Counted from the first letter of the stretch, positions 53,127 to 63,470 are shown. The stretch is 64,000 bases of DNA from Salmonella enterica subsp. diarizonae (GCF_008692785.1 NZ_VXJV01000007.1:186001-250000), one strand, 5' to 3'. The notes: generated from the sequence alone by a model not told the origin. Made by a program: numbers and translations.

Positions 53127-53146
53127 TACGTAATAGCAATTACGTA
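53127..53146 (-). promoter_or_regulatory. 20-bp palindrome upstream of the amidase gene
   Basis: TACGTAAT-AGCA-ATTACGTA, two perfect 8-bp arms, ends 21 bases before the amidase start codon in an AT-rich region. Position and symmetry suggest a repressor site, perhaps for one of the two neighbouring regulators. Confidence 0.5.
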
Positions 53147-53274
53147 ATGCTTTAACAGTATTTGATTTGGGAAGCATGACAGATAGTGCTATTACTATTT
53201 TCAATATAATAAATTTAAATATTTATTAATTAGTGAGATTGATAAATCAAGACCAATTCATTCAACATTAAATA

Positions 53275-53523
53275 TCATTCTGCGGTATCAGCATTATTTT
53301 TTATCGGCATATCGCCATAGCGCGACGGCCAGATCTCCTGCGGCGTGACGCCAAGCGCGTCCGCAATAATTCGTTCGGCTCTCGGCCATGAGCGGGTAAA
53401 GACATTGCGCAGTGAATCAGGTGATAAACCGGCCTGACGGGAAAGATCTCTGAGCGTAATACCTCTTTTTTCCAGTGCGCTTTTAATATCTGCACGATGC
53501 CAGTCTTGGCTTTTTGGTTCCAT
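53275..53523 (-). CDS. Ner-like DNA-binding regulator (Mu Ner / SfsB family)
   Basis: An 82-residue protein. DWHRADIKSALEKRGITLRD followed by LSRQAG, WPRAERIIADALGVTP and EIWPSRYG follow phage Mu Ner (DWHRADVIAGLKKR..., WPKGEQIIANAL, EVIWPSRY) over almost the full length. Ner proteins bind DNA through a lambda-like helix-turn-helix and shut down early transcription in Mu. The ATG follows TTAGGA. It lies between the amidase gene (same strand) and the divergent Mu-repressor-like gene at 53696. Confidence 0.85.
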   Translation of the reverse strand: MEPKSQDWHRADIKSALEKRGITLRDLSRQAGLSPDSLRNVFTRSWPRAERIIADALGVTPQEIWPSRYGDMPIKNNADTAE

Positions 53524-53695
53524 TCTGTAATCCTAAGAAGATGTGTTATCGGCGCCGATATTTTTAAGATGAAAATTAGCGTGTGAAAAAGAAAGTTACT
53601 TTCTTTTTCACCCTAAGAATAGTGCCAGAAAGAAAGCGAAATTTCGCGCAAAAGAAGAAATATTTTTATTTTATCAGGGGAAAGGAAAGAAACCG

Positions 53696-54070
53696 ATGGC
53701 AAAGGAATGGTTCACGGTTAAGGAATGTCTTGGCTTACCGGGATTCCCGGGAAGCGAGCCTGCGGTTCGCGAACGTTTGTATAAGTACAGCGAAGGGAAA
53801 GAGGGCGTCAGGCGTAAGCGTGTTAAATCAAAGGCCGAGGAGTTCCATATCTCTGTTCTCCCTCTCTATGTTCATCGTTATCTGGACGACAGCGGAGAGG
53901 AACCGACGCCAGAGCCCATTTCCTTACAGGAGGCGGAGCCTAAAGATATCTGGGAGATGATGTTCAGGTTACTGACGCCAGAACAGCGCAAGCAGGTGAC
54001 CGGACGGTTTAGGGTGAAAGGGATGAAAGCCGTCTTTCCCTTTCTGTTTGATGATACGCCGCTACGTTGA
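53696..54070 (+). CDS. Mu-repressor-like winged-helix protein
   Basis: A 124-residue protein with an N-terminal Mu-type DNA-binding domain (EWFTVKECLGLPGFPGSEPA, then RRKRVKSKAEEFHISVLP), as in the N-termini of Mu repressor c and MuA. The C-terminal part (LLTPEQRKQVTGRFRVKG, then MKAVFPFLF) has the same pattern as the tails of YfeC and YfeD. The ATG follows AAGGAAAG. It is divergent from the Ner-like gene, the arrangement of the Mu c/ner switch. No transposase or other phage genes follow; yfcJ is next. Confidence 0.75.
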   Translation: MAKEWFTVKECLGLPGFPGSEPAVRERLYKYSEGKEGVRRKRVKSKAEEFHISVLPLYVHRYLDDSGEEPTPEPISLQEAEPKDIWEMMFRLLTPEQRKQVTGRFRVKGMKAVFPFLFDDTPLR

Positions 54071-54248
54071 TACCCTGGCTGCAATTTCAAGGTTGACAAG
54101 TTTCGCGTCTCACAGGCAGACTTCACGCTCTACATTATCCTTCTGATAATGCGTAAGCGTTTAACGTTATCCAACGCACCTTAATCCTGACGCTCAGGTA
54201 GAGGGGGCGTGGCATTTCCCCGCCTTACTCTGCATTCTGGAGTAATGC

Positions 54249-55427
54249 ATGACAGCAGTAAGCCAAAAAACAACGACCCCGTCTGCGAATTTTTCGCTGT
54301 TTCGCATCGCCTTTGCGGTTTTTCTGACCTATATGACGGTCGGCCTGCCGTTACCGGTCATTCCGCTTTTTGTCCATCACGAACTGGGTTATAGCAACAC
54401 GATGGTTGGGATCGCCGTGGGCATTCAGTTTTTGGCGACGGTATTGACGCGCGGCTATGCCGGACGGCTGGCGGATCAATATGGCGCTAAACGATCGGCG
54501 CTACAGGGGATGCTTGCCTGCGGGCTGGCGGGCGCCGCCTGGCTGCTGGCCGCGCTGTTGCCGGTTTCCGCGCCGATAAAATTCACGCTGCTTATTGTCG
54601 GGCGCTTAATTCTCGGTTTCGGTGAGAGTCAGTTACTGACTGGCTCATTAACCTGGGGGATGGGGCTGGTGGGACCGGCACGTTCCGGGAAAGTGATGTC
54701 ATGGAACGGAATGGCGATTTACGGCGCGCTGGCTGCCGGTGCGCCGCTGGGATTATTGATTCATAGCCATTTCGGTTTTGCCGCTTTGGCGGGGACGACC
54801 ATGGCGTTGCCGCTACTGGCGTGGGCATTCAACGGCACCGTGCGTAAAGTGCCTGCTCATGCGGGTGAGCGCCCGTCGCTGTGGAGCGTCGTCGGGCTTA
54901 TCTGGAAACCGGGGCTTGGCCTGGCGTTACAGGGGGTAGGGTTTGCCGTTATCGGCACTTTTATTTCACTTTACTTCGCCAGTAACGGTTGGGCGATGGC
55001 AGGGTTTACGTTAACCGCCTTTGGCGGTGCGTTTGTACTGATGCGTGTGCTGTTCGGTTGGATGCCGGACCGCTTTGGCGGCGTTAACGTGGCGCTTGTC
55101 TCTTTACTGGTTGAGACGGCAGGACTGCTGCTCTTGTGGCTGGCGCCGACGGCCTGGATAGCGCTGGTAGGCGCGGCGCTCACCGGGGCTGGGTGCTCAT
55201 TGATTTTCCCGGCGCTGGGCGTGGAGGTCGTGAAACGCGTACCTTCCCAGGTTCGCGGTACGGCGCTCGGCGGCTACGCCGCGTTTCAGGATATCTCCTA
55301 CGGCGTTACCGGCCCGCTGGCGGGCGTGCTGGCCACGTCATGCGGCTATCCTTCCGTATTCCTGGCGGGAGCGATCTCCGCGGTGGTTGGTATTCTGGTG
55401 ACGATTTTATCGTTCCGGCGCGGCTAA
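54249..55427 (+). CDS. yfcJ: YfcJ, MFS transporter
   Basis: A 392-residue, 12-segment inner-membrane carrier of the major facilitator superfamily, drug/arabinose-efflux type. The loop 2-3 motif [14 protein letters not shown] is present, and [19 protein letters not shown] lies in the second half. It is probably a proton-driven exporter; substrate unknown. The start at 54249 follows TGGAGTAATGC. Its stop overlaps the convergent flk stop. Confidence 0.93.
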   Translation: MTAVSQKTTTPSANFSLFRIAFAVFLTYMTVGLPLPVIPLFVHHELGYSNTMVGIAVGIQFLATVLTRGYAGRLADQYGAKRSALQGMLACGLAGAAWLLAALLPVSAPIKFTLLIVGRLILGFGESQLLTGSLTWGMGLVGPARSGKVMSWNGMAIYGALAAGAPLGLLIHSHFGFAALAGTTMALPLLAWAFNGTVRKVPAHAGERPSLWSVVGLIWKPGLGLALQGVGFAVIGTFISLYFASNGWAMAGFTLTAFGGAFVLMRVLFGWMPDRFGGVNVALVSLLVETAGLLLLWLAPTAWIALVGAALTGAGCSLIFPALGVEVVKRVPSQVRGTALGGYAAFQDISYGVTGPLAGVLATSCGYPSVFLAGAISAVVGILVTILSFRRG

Positions 55428-56425
55428 GAAACCAGCCAGAAAAGCGCCAGTACAATCAACAGCGCAATAAACAACAGGCCTGGTCGCGCTGACAGATTTT
55501 TCACGGTTTCAATCATCGGCGCGAACGGGCGGTAGATGGGTTGAATGGAGAGCGGTTCCAGCTCATCAGCCTCCCGCTCTACGCGACGCAGGAAAATATG
55601 GTTAAGTAAATCCTGCACCTGGGCGGTTGTCAGCACCGTTTGCGGCTGAATTTGATAAGTGTGCTGCGCATACTCTTTGATCGCCGTGAGCTCGTCCGGC
55701 TCCAGAGGTTGTTTTAACGCTGCCTGAAGCGTATGCAGCGTAGGCGCGTGTTGTAGCGACAGCGTTTGCCGCGCCTGTAGCCACGTCGCCAGATGGGTAA
55801 ACTGCTTTGCCGGAATGAGTTCGCCGCTTTTCACGCCGGAGAGTTCCAGCATCGATTGCCAGATAAGTTTACTTGACTCGCCGGTCGCGGCCGCCAGCTT
55901 CGTCACCAACTGATTCAACGTATTATGTTCAGCAGGCAATAATGGCCGATCCGTTGCCGGACGTTGCTGCGGCTGCGGAATGGAAAGCTGCCCCTGTTGC
56001 AGGAGCGTCAGCACGTTTTTGAGTTGATCGGGCGTAAGCTGGCTAAGCGCGGTTTGGCCGTATTGCTGACGGATAAAATCGCTGACGGCCTGACGATTAT
56101 TCCCGACGCCAAGCAGCTCCGTTAGCTGTGAAAGCACCTGACGATTGGCGTGATTTTGCTGCGCTACGCCCAGACGCTGGGTGAGATTCTGTTCAGCGGC
56201 GGGGAAGTGGCGCGACAGTAGCGGCGCGTCATTTTTTATCCCCAGATCGTGTTTCATTCCGGCCCATACCTCCGCGCTTTGCTGCTGGGTCAGTGAAATC
56301 AGGCGCGTTATCAGCCTTTCCAGCACCGTACGCTGTTGCATGGAAAGCGGCTGCTCGCCCGCAGCGGAAAGAGGACTCTGCCCTTCGCCTGGAGGCTGAG
56401 CGGGGGCACCGGAGATGGGATGCAT
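55424..56425 (-). CDS. flk: Flagellar assembly regulator Flk (RflH)
   Basis: A 333-residue tail-anchored inner-membrane protein with one C-terminal membrane helix ([18 protein letters not shown]) and a Pro/Gln-rich cytoplasmic body ([35 protein letters not shown]). In Salmonella, Flk blocks early export of FlgM and couples ring completion to the substrate switch of the flagellar export apparatus. It is divergent from pdxB, overlapping its promoter region, and convergent with yfcJ with a 3-base overlap. Confidence 0.94.
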   Translation of the reverse strand: MHPISGAPAQPPGEGQSPLSAAGEQPLSMQQRTVLERLITRLISLTQQQSAEVWAGMKHDLGIKNDAPLLSRHFPAAEQNLTQRLGVAQQNHANRQVLSQLTELLGVGNNRQAVSDFIRQQYGQTALSQLTPDQLKNVLTLLQQGQLSIPQPQQRPATDRPLLPAEHNTLNQLVTKLAAATGESSKLIWQSMLELSGVKSGELIPAKQFTHLATWLQARQTLSLQHAPTLHTLQAALKQPLEPDELTAIKEYAQHTYQIQPQTVLTTAQVQDLLNHIFLRRVEREADELEPLSIQPIYRPFAPMIETVKNLSARPGLLFIALLIVLALFWLVS

Positions 56426-56528
56426 AATTAATTATCCTTTAACCATAAATCTGAGCAATATATTCCTGGCGGCCAGATTATGGCACACTTGTCCGGTTAA
56501 CTCTCGTTCTCAAACAGGTACGACAGTC

Positions 56529-57665
56529 GTGAAAATTCTCGTTGATGAAAATATGCCTTACGCCCGCGAATTATTTAGCCGCCTGGGTGAGGTAAACGCG
56601 GTGCCGGGTCGCCCGATCCCCGTTGAAGAATTAAACCATGCCGATGCGTTAATGGTGCGTTCGGTCACGAAAGTGAATGAATCGCTGCTGAGTGGTACGT
56701 CGATTAACTTCGTCGGTACTGCTACGGCAGGCACCGATCATGTAGATGAGGCATGGCTGAAGCAGGCGGGCATCGGTTTTACAGCCGCGCCCGGCTGTAA
56801 TGCTATCGCGGTGGTGGAGTATGTGTTTTCAGCGCTGTTGATGCTGGCCGAACGTGACGGCTTTTCATTACGCGATCGCACAGTAGGGATTGTCGGCGTG
56901 GGTAACGTCGGAAGCCGGCTACAGACAAGGCTTGAAGCGTTGGGTATCCGCACGTTGCTGTGCGATCCGCCACGCGCCGCACGCGGGGACGAGGGGGATT
57001 TTCGTACGCTGGATGAGGTGGTGCGGGAAGCGGATGTCCTGACTTTCCATACGCCACTCTATAAAGACGGTCCGTACAAAACGCTGCATCTGGCCGATGA
57101 GGCGTTGATCCGCCGACTGAAACCCGGCGCTATTCTCATTAACGCCTGCCGCGGCCCGGTGGTGGATAACGCCGCGCTACTGGCAAGACTCAATGTCGGG
57201 CAGCCGCTCAGTGTGGTGCTTGATGTGTGGGAAGGTGAACCGGATCTTAACGTCGCGCTACTGGAAGCCGTGGATATCGGCACGTCGCATATAGCCGGCT
57301 ATACGCTGGAAGGCAAAGCGCGCGGCACCACCCAGGTCTTTGAGGCGTACAGCGCATTTATCGGTCGCGAGCAGCATGTCGCGCTGGAGACATTACTGCC
57401 TGCGCCTGAGTTTGGGCGTATTACGCTTCACGGTCCGCTGGATCAACCGACGCTGAAAAAACTGGCGCATTTGGTGTATGATGTGCGCCGCGATGATGCG
57501 CCGCTGCGTAAGGTCGCCGGAATACCGGGCGAGTTCGATAAGCTGCGTAAAAACTACCTTGAGCGCCGCGAATGGTCGTCGTTGTATGTCATGTGTGATG
57601 ACGCCAGCGCCGCCGCTTTATTGCAAAAGCTTGGTTTTAACGCGGTCCATCACCCGGCTCGTTAA
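56529..57665 (+). CDS. pdxB: 4-phosphoerythronate dehydrogenase PdxB
   Basis: A 378-residue NAD-linked enzyme of vitamin B6 (PLP) synthesis. It belongs to the D-2-hydroxyacid dehydrogenase family: NAD motif [12 protein letters not shown] (about 122-133), Arg in NACRGPVVD, Glu in VWEGEPDL and His in GTSHIAGYT, plus a C-terminal dimerisation domain. The GTG start at 56529 gives the known length; the frame is open further upstream but would run into the flk promoter. It is the first gene of pdxB-usg-truA-dedA. Confidence 0.97.
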   Translation: MKILVDENMPYARELFSRLGEVNAVPGRPIPVEELNHADALMVRSVTKVNESLLSGTSINFVGTATAGTDHVDEAWLKQAGIGFTAAPGCNAIAVVEYVFSALLMLAERDGFSLRDRTVGIVGVGNVGSRLQTRLEALGIRTLLCDPPRAARGDEGDFRTLDEVVREADVLTFHTPLYKDGPYKTLHLADEALIRRLKPGAILINACRGPVVDNAALLARLNVGQPLSVVLDVWEGEPDLNVALLEAVDIGTSHIAGYTLEGKARGTTQVFEAYSAFIGREQHVALETLLPAPEFGRITLHGPLDQPTLKKLAHLVYDVRRDDAPLRKVAGIPGEFDKLRKNYLERREWSSLYVMCDDASAAALLQKLGFNAVHHPAR

Positions 57666-57725
57666 TCTCTTTTTTATCGCTCCCTGCCTGAGCGGGGAGC
57701 TTACGCTTTTCTGGAGTAAACCACC

Positions 57726-58739
57726 ATGTCTGAAGGCTGGAATATTGCCGTTCTGGGCGCGACGGGCGCCGTAGGCGAAGCCCTGCTTGAAACACTGGCT
57801 GAACGCCAGTTCCCGGTCGGTGAAATTTATGCGTTGGCGCGTCATGAAAGCGCGGGCGAGCACCTCCGTTTTGGTGGCAAGTCGGTCATTGTTCAGGATG
57901 CGGCGGACTTTGACTGGACGCAGGCGCAGTTGGCGTTTTTCGTTGCTGGCGCAGAGGCATCGGCTGCCTGGGTAGACGACGCGACCAACGCAGGTTGCCT
58001 GGTCATAGATTCAAGCGGTCTGTTCGCGCTTGAGCCTGATGTGCCGCTGGTCGTGCCGGAAGTAAACCCGCATGTACTGGCAGATTACCGTAACCGTAAC
58101 GTGATTGCGGTCGCCGATAGCCTGACCAGCCAACTGCTGGCGGCGCTCAAGCCGTTAATCGATCAGGGGGGACTGTCGCGCATCGCCGTCACCAGTATGT
58201 TATCAGCGTCCGCGCAGGGGAAAAAAGCGGTCGATGCGCTGGCCGGACAGAGTGCGAAGCTGCTTAACGGCATGCCGATTGATGAGGATGATTTCTTTGG
58301 TCGCCAGTTGGCGTTCAATATGTTGCCGCAGCTGCCGGATCGTGAAGGAAGCGTGCGCCAGGAACGTCGTATCGTCGATGAAGTGCGTAAAATTTTGCAG
58401 GATGATGGCGTGATGATCTCCGCCAGTGTCGTGCAGTCACCGGTGTTCTATGGCCATGCGCAGATGGTGAGCTTTGAAGCGCTTCGTCCGCTGGCGGCGG
58501 AAGAGGCGCGCGAGGCATTTTCCCGCGGCGAAGATATCGTACTGTCAGAAGAAACGGATTACCCGACGCAGGTGGGCGACGCTTCCGGCAATCCACAGCT
58601 TTCTATTGGCTGTGTGCATAATGATTACGGTATGCCGGAACAAATTCAGTTCTGGTCAGTGGCGGACAACGTGCGTTTCGGCGGCGCGCTGATGGCCGTT
58701 AAAATTGCGGAGAAGCTGGTGCAGGAGTATCTGTACTGA
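57726..58739 (+). CDS. usg: Usg, aspartate-semialdehyde-dehydrogenase-like protein
   Basis: A 337-residue relative of aspartate-semialdehyde dehydrogenase. The N-terminal NADP motif [16 protein letters not shown] is intact. At the position of the catalytic Cys of Asd the sequence reads [13 protein letters not shown], so no Cys nucleophile is visible and activity may be lost. Function is unknown. A hairpin (GCTCCC...GGGAGC) lies between pdxB and this gene, and its stop overlaps truA (TGATG). Confidence 0.93.
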   Translation: MSEGWNIAVLGATGAVGEALLETLAERQFPVGEIYALARHESAGEHLRFGGKSVIVQDAADFDWTQAQLAFFVAGAEASAAWVDDATNAGCLVIDSSGLFALEPDVPLVVPEVNPHVLADYRNRNVIAVADSLTSQLLAALKPLIDQGGLSRIAVTSMLSASAQGKKAVDALAGQSAKLLNGMPIDEDDFFGRQLAFNMLPQLPDREGSVRQERRIVDEVRKILQDDGVMISASVVQSPVFYGHAQMVSFEALRPLAAEEAREAFSRGEDIVLSEETDYPTQVGDASGNPQLSIGCVHNDYGMPEQIQFWSVADNVRFGGALMAVKIAEKLVQEYLY

Positions 58740-59551
58740 TGTCCGGACAGCAATCATCGCCGGTCTATAAAATTGCGCTGGGCATTGAGTACGATGGCAG
58801 TAAGTATTATGGCTGGCAGCGTCAGAATGAAGTGCGCAGCGTGCAGGAAAAGCTGGAAAAAGCGCTCTCGCAGGTGGCGAATGAACCTATTAACGTGTTC
58901 TGCGCCGGGCGTACCGATGCCGGCGTTCACGGCACCGGGCAGGTTGTCCATTTCGAAACGACTGCATTGCGCAAAGATGCGGCGTGGACGCTGGGGGTAA
59001 ATGCGAATTTGCCTGGTGACATTGCCGTGCGCTGGGTGAAAACTGTTCCGGATGATTTTCACGCGCGTTTTAGCGCTACGGCTCGCCGTTATCGCTATAT
59101 CATCTACAATCATCGACTGCGTCCTGCGGTGTTAGCAAAAGGCGTGACGCATTACTATGAGCCGCTGGATGCAGCGCGGATGCATCGCGCGGCGCAGTGT
59201 CTGCTTGGCGAAAATGATTTTACCTCGTTTCGCGCGGTGCAGTGCCAGTCGCGCACGCCGTGGCGTAATGTGATGCACATTAACGTTACCCGCCACGGCC
59301 CTTATGTGGTGGTCGATATCAAAGCGAATGCCTTTGTCCATCATATGGTCAGGAATATTGTCGGCAGCCTGCTGGAAGTAGGCGCTCACAACCAGCCGGA
59401 GAGCTGGATCGCAGAGCTGTTAGCAGCGAAGGACAGAACGCTGGCGGCGGCAACGGCGAAGGCGGAAGGGCTATATTTGGTTGCGGTGGATTACCCTGAC
59501 CGGTTTGACCTTCCAAAACCGCCAATGGGCCCGCTATTTCTGGCGGACTAA
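58739..59551 (+). CDS. truA: tRNA pseudouridine(38-40) synthase TruA
   Basis: A 270-residue enzyme making pseudouridine at tRNA positions 38-40. The catalytic Asp60 is in [23 protein letters not shown] and the late [19 protein letters not shown] are family motifs. It is translationally coupled to usg by a one-base overlap. Confidence 0.97.
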   Translation: MSGQQSSPVYKIALGIEYDGSKYYGWQRQNEVRSVQEKLEKALSQVANEPINVFCAGRTDAGVHGTGQVVHFETTALRKDAAWTLGVNANLPGDIAVRWVKTVPDDFHARFSATARRYRYIIYNHRLRPAVLAKGVTHYYEPLDAARMHRAAQCLLGENDFTSFRAVQCQSRTPWRNVMHINVTRHGPYVVVDIKANAFVHHMVRNIVGSLLEVGAHNQPESWIAELLAAKDRTLAAATAKAEGLYLVAVDYPDRFDLPKPPMGPLFLAD

Positions 59552-59599
59552 TTCGAATCGCATACCCGAAACGTGTTGGGTAGAAAGGCAAAGGCAAAT

Positions 59600-60259
59600 A
59601 TGGACCTGATCTACTTTATTATTGATTTTATCCTGCACATCGATGTGCATCTGGCGGAACTGGTCGCGGAGTACGGCGTCTGGGTGTACGCCATTTTGTT
59701 TTTGATTTTGTTCTGTGAAACCGGCCTGGTCGTCACGCCGTTCCTGCCGGGCGACTCGCTGCTGTTTGTCGCCGGGGCGCTGGCTTCGCTGGAAACCAAC
59801 GATCTCAATGTGCATATCATGGTGGCGTTAATGCTGATCGCCGCGATTGTTGGCGATGCGGTGAATTACACCATTGGTCGACTGTTCGGCGAAAAACTGT
59901 TCAGTAATCCGAATTCAAAAATTTTCCGCCGCAGCTACCTGGATAAAACCCATCAGTTTTATGAAAAACACGGCGGTAAAACGATCATTCTCGCTCGCTT
60001 TGTGCCGATCGTCAGAACCTTTGCGCCGTTTGTGGCAGGGATGGGGCACATGTCCTATCGGCATTTTGCCGCCTATAACGTCATCGGCGCGCTGCTGTGG
60101 GTGCTGCTCTTTACCTACGCTGGTTATTTCTTCGGTACGATACCGTTGATTCAGGATAACCTTAAGCTGCTGATTGTCGGGATTATCGTGGTTTCGATAT
60201 TACCAGGCGTCATTGAGATTGTTCGGCATAAGCGCGCTGCGTCGCGTGCCGCAAAATAG
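59600..60259 (+). CDS. dedA: DedA-family inner-membrane protein
   Basis: A 219-residue membrane protein of the DedA family (undecaprenyl-phosphate/lipid flippase-type proteins, proton-motive-force dependent). Family features: [17 protein letters not shown] with the key acidic residue, [20 protein letters not shown] with conserved arginines and [15 protein letters not shown]. The start at 59600 ([10 protein letters not shown]) follows AAGGCAAAT. The exact lipid substrate of this member is not settled. Confidence 0.95.
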   Translation: MDLIYFIIDFILHIDVHLAELVAEYGVWVYAILFLILFCETGLVVTPFLPGDSLLFVAGALASLETNDLNVHIMVALMLIAAIVGDAVNYTIGRLFGEKLFSNPNSKIFRRSYLDKTHQFYEKHGGKTIILARFVPIVRTFAPFVAGMGHMSYRHFAAYNVIGALLWVLLFTYAGYFFGTIPLIQDNLKLLIVGIIVVSILPGVIEIVRHKRAASRAAK

Positions 60260-60408
60260 AAAGTAACTCAGCGGTTCGACCACTTTTTTATCCAAAGTTT
60301 CGGGCTGTTATGTTTTAATGTGCAACATTCATGGTCTGTTGGGGGCAAAAATGGCATTATGCGCCCCTTATAATAAAGCTGACTAAGGTTCAGGCAGAAA
60401 GGTCACCA

Positions 60409-61323
60409 ATGAGCTGGATTGAACGAATTAAAAGCAACATTACTCCCACCCGCAAGGCAAGCATTCCTGAAGGGGTGTGGACCAAGTGTGATAGCTGCGG
60501 TCAGGTTTTATACCGCGCTGAGCTGGAACGTAATCTTGAGGTCTGTCCTAAGTGTGACCATCATATGCGCATGTCGGCGCGCAATCGCCTGCATAGCCTG
60601 TTAGATGAAGGTACCCTTGTGGAGTTGGGTAGCGAGCTGGAGCCTAAAGACGTGCTCAAGTTCCGCGATTCCAAAAAATATAAAGACAGACTGGCGTCCG
60701 CGCAGAAAGAAACCGGCGAGAAAGACGCGCTGGTGGTCATGAAAGGGACGCTTCACGGTATGCCGATTGTCGCCGCCGCGTTTGAATTCGCGTTCATGGG
60801 CGGATCAATGGGGTCTGTCGTTGGCGCACGCTTCGTTCGCGCTGTTGAACAGGCGCTGGAAGACAACTGTCCGTTAGTGTGTTTCTCTGCTTCCGGCGGC
60901 GCGCGTATGCAAGAAGCGCTGATGTCTCTGATGCAGATGGCGAAAACCTCGGCGGCGCTGGCTAAAATGCAGGAACGTGGTCTGCCCTACATCTCGGTGT
61001 TGACCGATCCGACAATGGGCGGCGTTTCCGCCAGTTTTGCAATGCTGGGCGATCTCAACATCGCCGAGCCAAAAGCCCTCATTGGCTTCGCCGGTCCGCG
61101 TGTTATCGAACAAACCGTCCGTGAAAAGCTCCCGCCGGGATTCCAGCGCAGTGAGTTCCTGATCGAAAAAGGCGCGATCGATATGATCGTCCGCCGTCCG
61201 GAAATGCGCCTGAAGCTGGCGAGCATTCTGGCGAAGCTGATGAATCTGCCCGCGCCGAACCCGGACGCCCCGCGTGAAGGCGTGGTGGTGCCTCCGGCGC
61301 CGGATCAGGAGTCTGAGGCCTGA
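60409..61323 (+). CDS. accD: Acetyl-CoA carboxylase carboxyltransferase beta subunit
   Basis: A 304-residue subunit of acetyl-CoA carboxylase; with AccA it moves the carboxyl group from biotin to acetyl-CoA to give malonyl-CoA. An N-terminal zinc ribbon uses Cys27, Cys30, Cys46 and Cys49 (CDSC and CPKC). The crotonase-fold body contains [25 protein letters not shown] and [12 protein letters not shown]. The start at 60409 follows AAAGGTCACC; a -10-like TATAAT is at 60369-60374. It ends in a strong terminator. Confidence 0.98.
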   Translation: MSWIERIKSNITPTRKASIPEGVWTKCDSCGQVLYRAELERNLEVCPKCDHHMRMSARNRLHSLLDEGTLVELGSELEPKDVLKFRDSKKYKDRLASAQKETGEKDALVVMKGTLHGMPIVAAAFEFAFMGGSMGSVVGARFVRAVEQALEDNCPLVCFSASGGARMQEALMSLMQMAKTSAALAKMQERGLPYISVLTDPTMGGVSASFAMLGDLNIAEPKALIGFAGPRVIEQTVREKLPPGFQRSEFLIEKGAIDMIVRRPEMRLKLASILAKLMNLPAPNPDAPREGVVVPPAPDQESEA

Positions 61324-61328
61324 TAACT

Positions 61329-61361
61329 GAAAAGGGCAGGGCCGCAGGCTCTGCCCTTTTG
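61329..61361 (+). terminator. Terminator of accD
   Basis: Stem AAAAGGGCAG / CTGCCCTTTT around a GC-rich loop, followed by GCTTTT, directly after the accD stop. Confidence 0.9.
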
Positions 61362-61390
61362 CTTTTCACCGTAAAGAAGCAGCGGAATCA

Positions 61391-62659
61391 ATGAAAAACA
61401 AATCTATACCTCAAGCTGCGTCGCCCCTGGCCTCGTGGCTTTCTTATCTGGAAAACCTGCACAGCAAGAGTATCGATTTAGGCCTTGAACGCGTAAGCCA
61501 GGTGGCAGCGCGTCTGGACATCCTCAAACCTGCGCCATTCGTTTTTACCGTTGCGGGAACCAACGGCAAAGGTACGACCTGTCGAACGCTGGAGTCAGTG
61601 TTAATAGCGGCGGGATATCGTGTGGGCGTCTATAGTTCGCCTCATCTGGTACGTTACACCGAGCGCGTGCGCGTGCAGGGGAAAGAATTAGCGGAATCCG
61701 CGCATACCGCGTCCTTTGCGGAAATAGAAGCGGCGCGCGGCGATATTTCATTGACCTATTTTGAATATGGTACGTTGTCGGCATTGTGGCTGTTTAAACA
61801 GGCTAACCTTGACGTGGTGATCCTGGAGGTGGGGTTGGGCGGGCGCCTGGACGCCACGAACATTGTGGATGCCGATGTGGCGGTAATTACCAGCATCGCG
61901 CTTGACCACACTGACTGGCTGGGGCCGGATCGCGAAAGTATCGGCCGCGAGAAGGCCGGGATTTTTCGTGCGGAAAAACCCGCTATTGTCGGCGAACCGG
62001 AAATGCCGGCAACCATCGCGGATGTTGCGCAGGAGACCGACGCGCTGCTGCGGCGTCGCGGCGTTGACTGGTGTTATGAGGCGACAGCGACCCACTGGGC
62101 GTTTACCGATGGCGACGGCACGCTTGCCGGATTGCCGTTGCCGCAGGTTCCCCAGCCGAATGCCGCCACCGCTCTGGCCGCGCTGCGCGCCAGCGGGTTG
62201 AACATTGACGAACAGGCGATTCGCGACGGTATTGCACAGGCTACCTTGCCGGGACGTTTTCAAATTGTGAGTGAGTCGCCACGCGTTATCTTTGATGTCG
62301 CCCATAATCCCCACGCGGCGGAATACCTGACGGGTCGTCTGAAAACGTTGCCGAAACGCGGGCGCGTGCTTGCGGTGATTGGTATGCTGCATGATAAAGA
62401 TATCGCCGGAACGTTAGCCTGGTTGAAAAGCGTGGTTGACGACTGGTATTGTGCTCCGTTAGAGGGGCCGCGCGGCGCGACGGCGGAACAACTTCTGGAA
62501 CATCTGGGGAAAGGGAATGTCTATGATAGCGTCGCGCAGGCATGGCAGGCCGCCATCGACGCGGCGCAGCCAGAAGATACCGTGCTGGTGTGCGGATCAT
62601 TCCACACCGTCGCACATGTTATGCAAGTGATAGACGCGGGGAGAATCGGTGGCGAGTAA
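61391..62659 (+). CDS. folC: Dihydrofolate synthase / folylpolyglutamate synthase FolC
   Basis: A 422-residue bifunctional ATP-dependent ligase that makes dihydrofolate from dihydropteroate and glutamate and then adds further glutamates. The Mur-ligase-type P-loop FTVAGTNGKGTTCRTLE is near residue 50; VGLGGRLDATN and LDHTDWLGPDRESIGREKAG are folate-ligase motifs; DVAHNPHAAEYL begins the C-terminal domain. The last 11 bases overlap dedD. Confidence 0.97.
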   Translation: MKNKSIPQAASPLASWLSYLENLHSKSIDLGLERVSQVAARLDILKPAPFVFTVAGTNGKGTTCRTLESVLIAAGYRVGVYSSPHLVRYTERVRVQGKELAESAHTASFAEIEAARGDISLTYFEYGTLSALWLFKQANLDVVILEVGLGGRLDATNIVDADVAVITSIALDHTDWLGPDRESIGREKAGIFRAEKPAIVGEPEMPATIADVAQETDALLRRRGVDWCYEATATHWAFTDGDGTLAGLPLPQVPQPNAATALAALRASGLNIDEQAIRDGIAQATLPGRFQIVSESPRVIFDVAHNPHAAEYLTGRLKTLPKRGRVLAVIGMLHDKDIAGTLAWLKSVVDDWYCAPLEGPRGATAEQLLEHLGKGNVYDSVAQAWQAAIDAAQPEDTVLVCGSFHTVAHVMQVIDAGRIGGE

Positions 62660-63317
62660 GTTTCAGAATCGTTTAGTCGGCACGATTGTGTTAGTCGCGC
62701 TGGGGGTTATTGTGCTTCCCGGTCTGCTGGACGGACAGAAAAAGCATTATCAGGATGAATTTGCTGCGATTCCACTGGTACCGAAGCCTGGCGACCGTGA
62801 TGAGCCGGATATGATGCCTGCCGCAACGCAGGCGCTGCCGACACAGCCGCCGGAAGGGGCGGCTGAAGAGGTGCGGGCGGGAGATGCGGCAGCGCCGTCG
62901 CTGGACCCGTCGCGCATGGCGTCTAACAATGTCGAGCTTGATCCGATACCGGTGGAGACGCCTAAACCGAAGTCGGTTGAAAAGCCGAAGCCTAAACCGC
63001 AACAGCCGGTTGTCGCCGCTTCCACGCCGACGCCCGCGCCGAAACCGGCCGCCGACGATAAACCTGCGCCGACCGGCAAAGCCTATGTCGTACAGTTGGG
63101 CGCGCTGAAAAATGCGGATAAAGTCAACGAGATAGTCGGCAAGCTTCGTTCCGCCGGGTTCCGGGTTTATACTTCCCCCTCAACGCCGGTACAGGGTAAA
63201 ATAACCCGTATTCTCGTCGGGCCGGATGCATCGAAAGATAAGATGAAAGGATCGCTTGGCGAGCTCAAGCAGATTTCCGGGTTAAGCGGCGTGGTGATGG
63301 GGTATAGCCCGAACTAA
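62649..63317 (+). CDS. dedD: Cell-division SPOR-domain protein DedD
   Basis: A 222-residue single-pass inner-membrane protein of the division ring. One N-terminal helix (GTIVLVALGVIVLPGLL), a long Pro/Lys/Ala-rich periplasmic linker (PKPKSVEKPKPKPQQP), and a C-terminal SPOR domain (KAYVVQLGALKNADKVNEI...) that binds denuded peptidoglycan. GTG start at 62649 inside folC. The linker differs from E. coli DedD more than the ends do, as usual for such tethers. Confidence 0.95.
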   Translation: MASKFQNRLVGTIVLVALGVIVLPGLLDGQKKHYQDEFAAIPLVPKPGDRDEPDMMPAATQALPTQPPEGAAEEVRAGDAAAPSLDPSRMASNNVELDPIPVETPKPKSVEKPKPKPQQPVVAASTPTPAPKPAADDKPAPTGKAYVVQLGALKNADKVNEIVGKLRSAGFRVYTSPSTPVQGKITRILVGPDASKDKMKGSLGELKQISGLSGVVMGYSPN

Positions 63318-63327
63318 GCCGCGTTTT

Positions 63328-63470
63328 GCCTGATGGCGTGCAGCGTTAAGGCCTACGATGATTCATCCGGTAATGCCTGAAGTTCTGTAGGCCGGATAAG
63401 GCGTTTACGCCGTCATCCGGCAGAAGGAATGAACCTGATGCCCTGCGCTTATCAGGCCGATGGCGGCTCT
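63328..63470. repeat. REP/BIME cluster, three units
   Basis: GCCTGATGGCGTGCAGCGTT, TAGGCCGGATAAGGCGTTTA and a third partner (CCCTGCGCTTATCAGGCC) fill most of the dedD-cvpA gap. Confidence 0.88.

Noticed and set aside
53583-53960. 125-codon plus-strand frame overlapping the Mu-repressor-like gene
   Set aside because: Different frame from the recognisable protein at 53696; very basic, low-complexity start and no domain.
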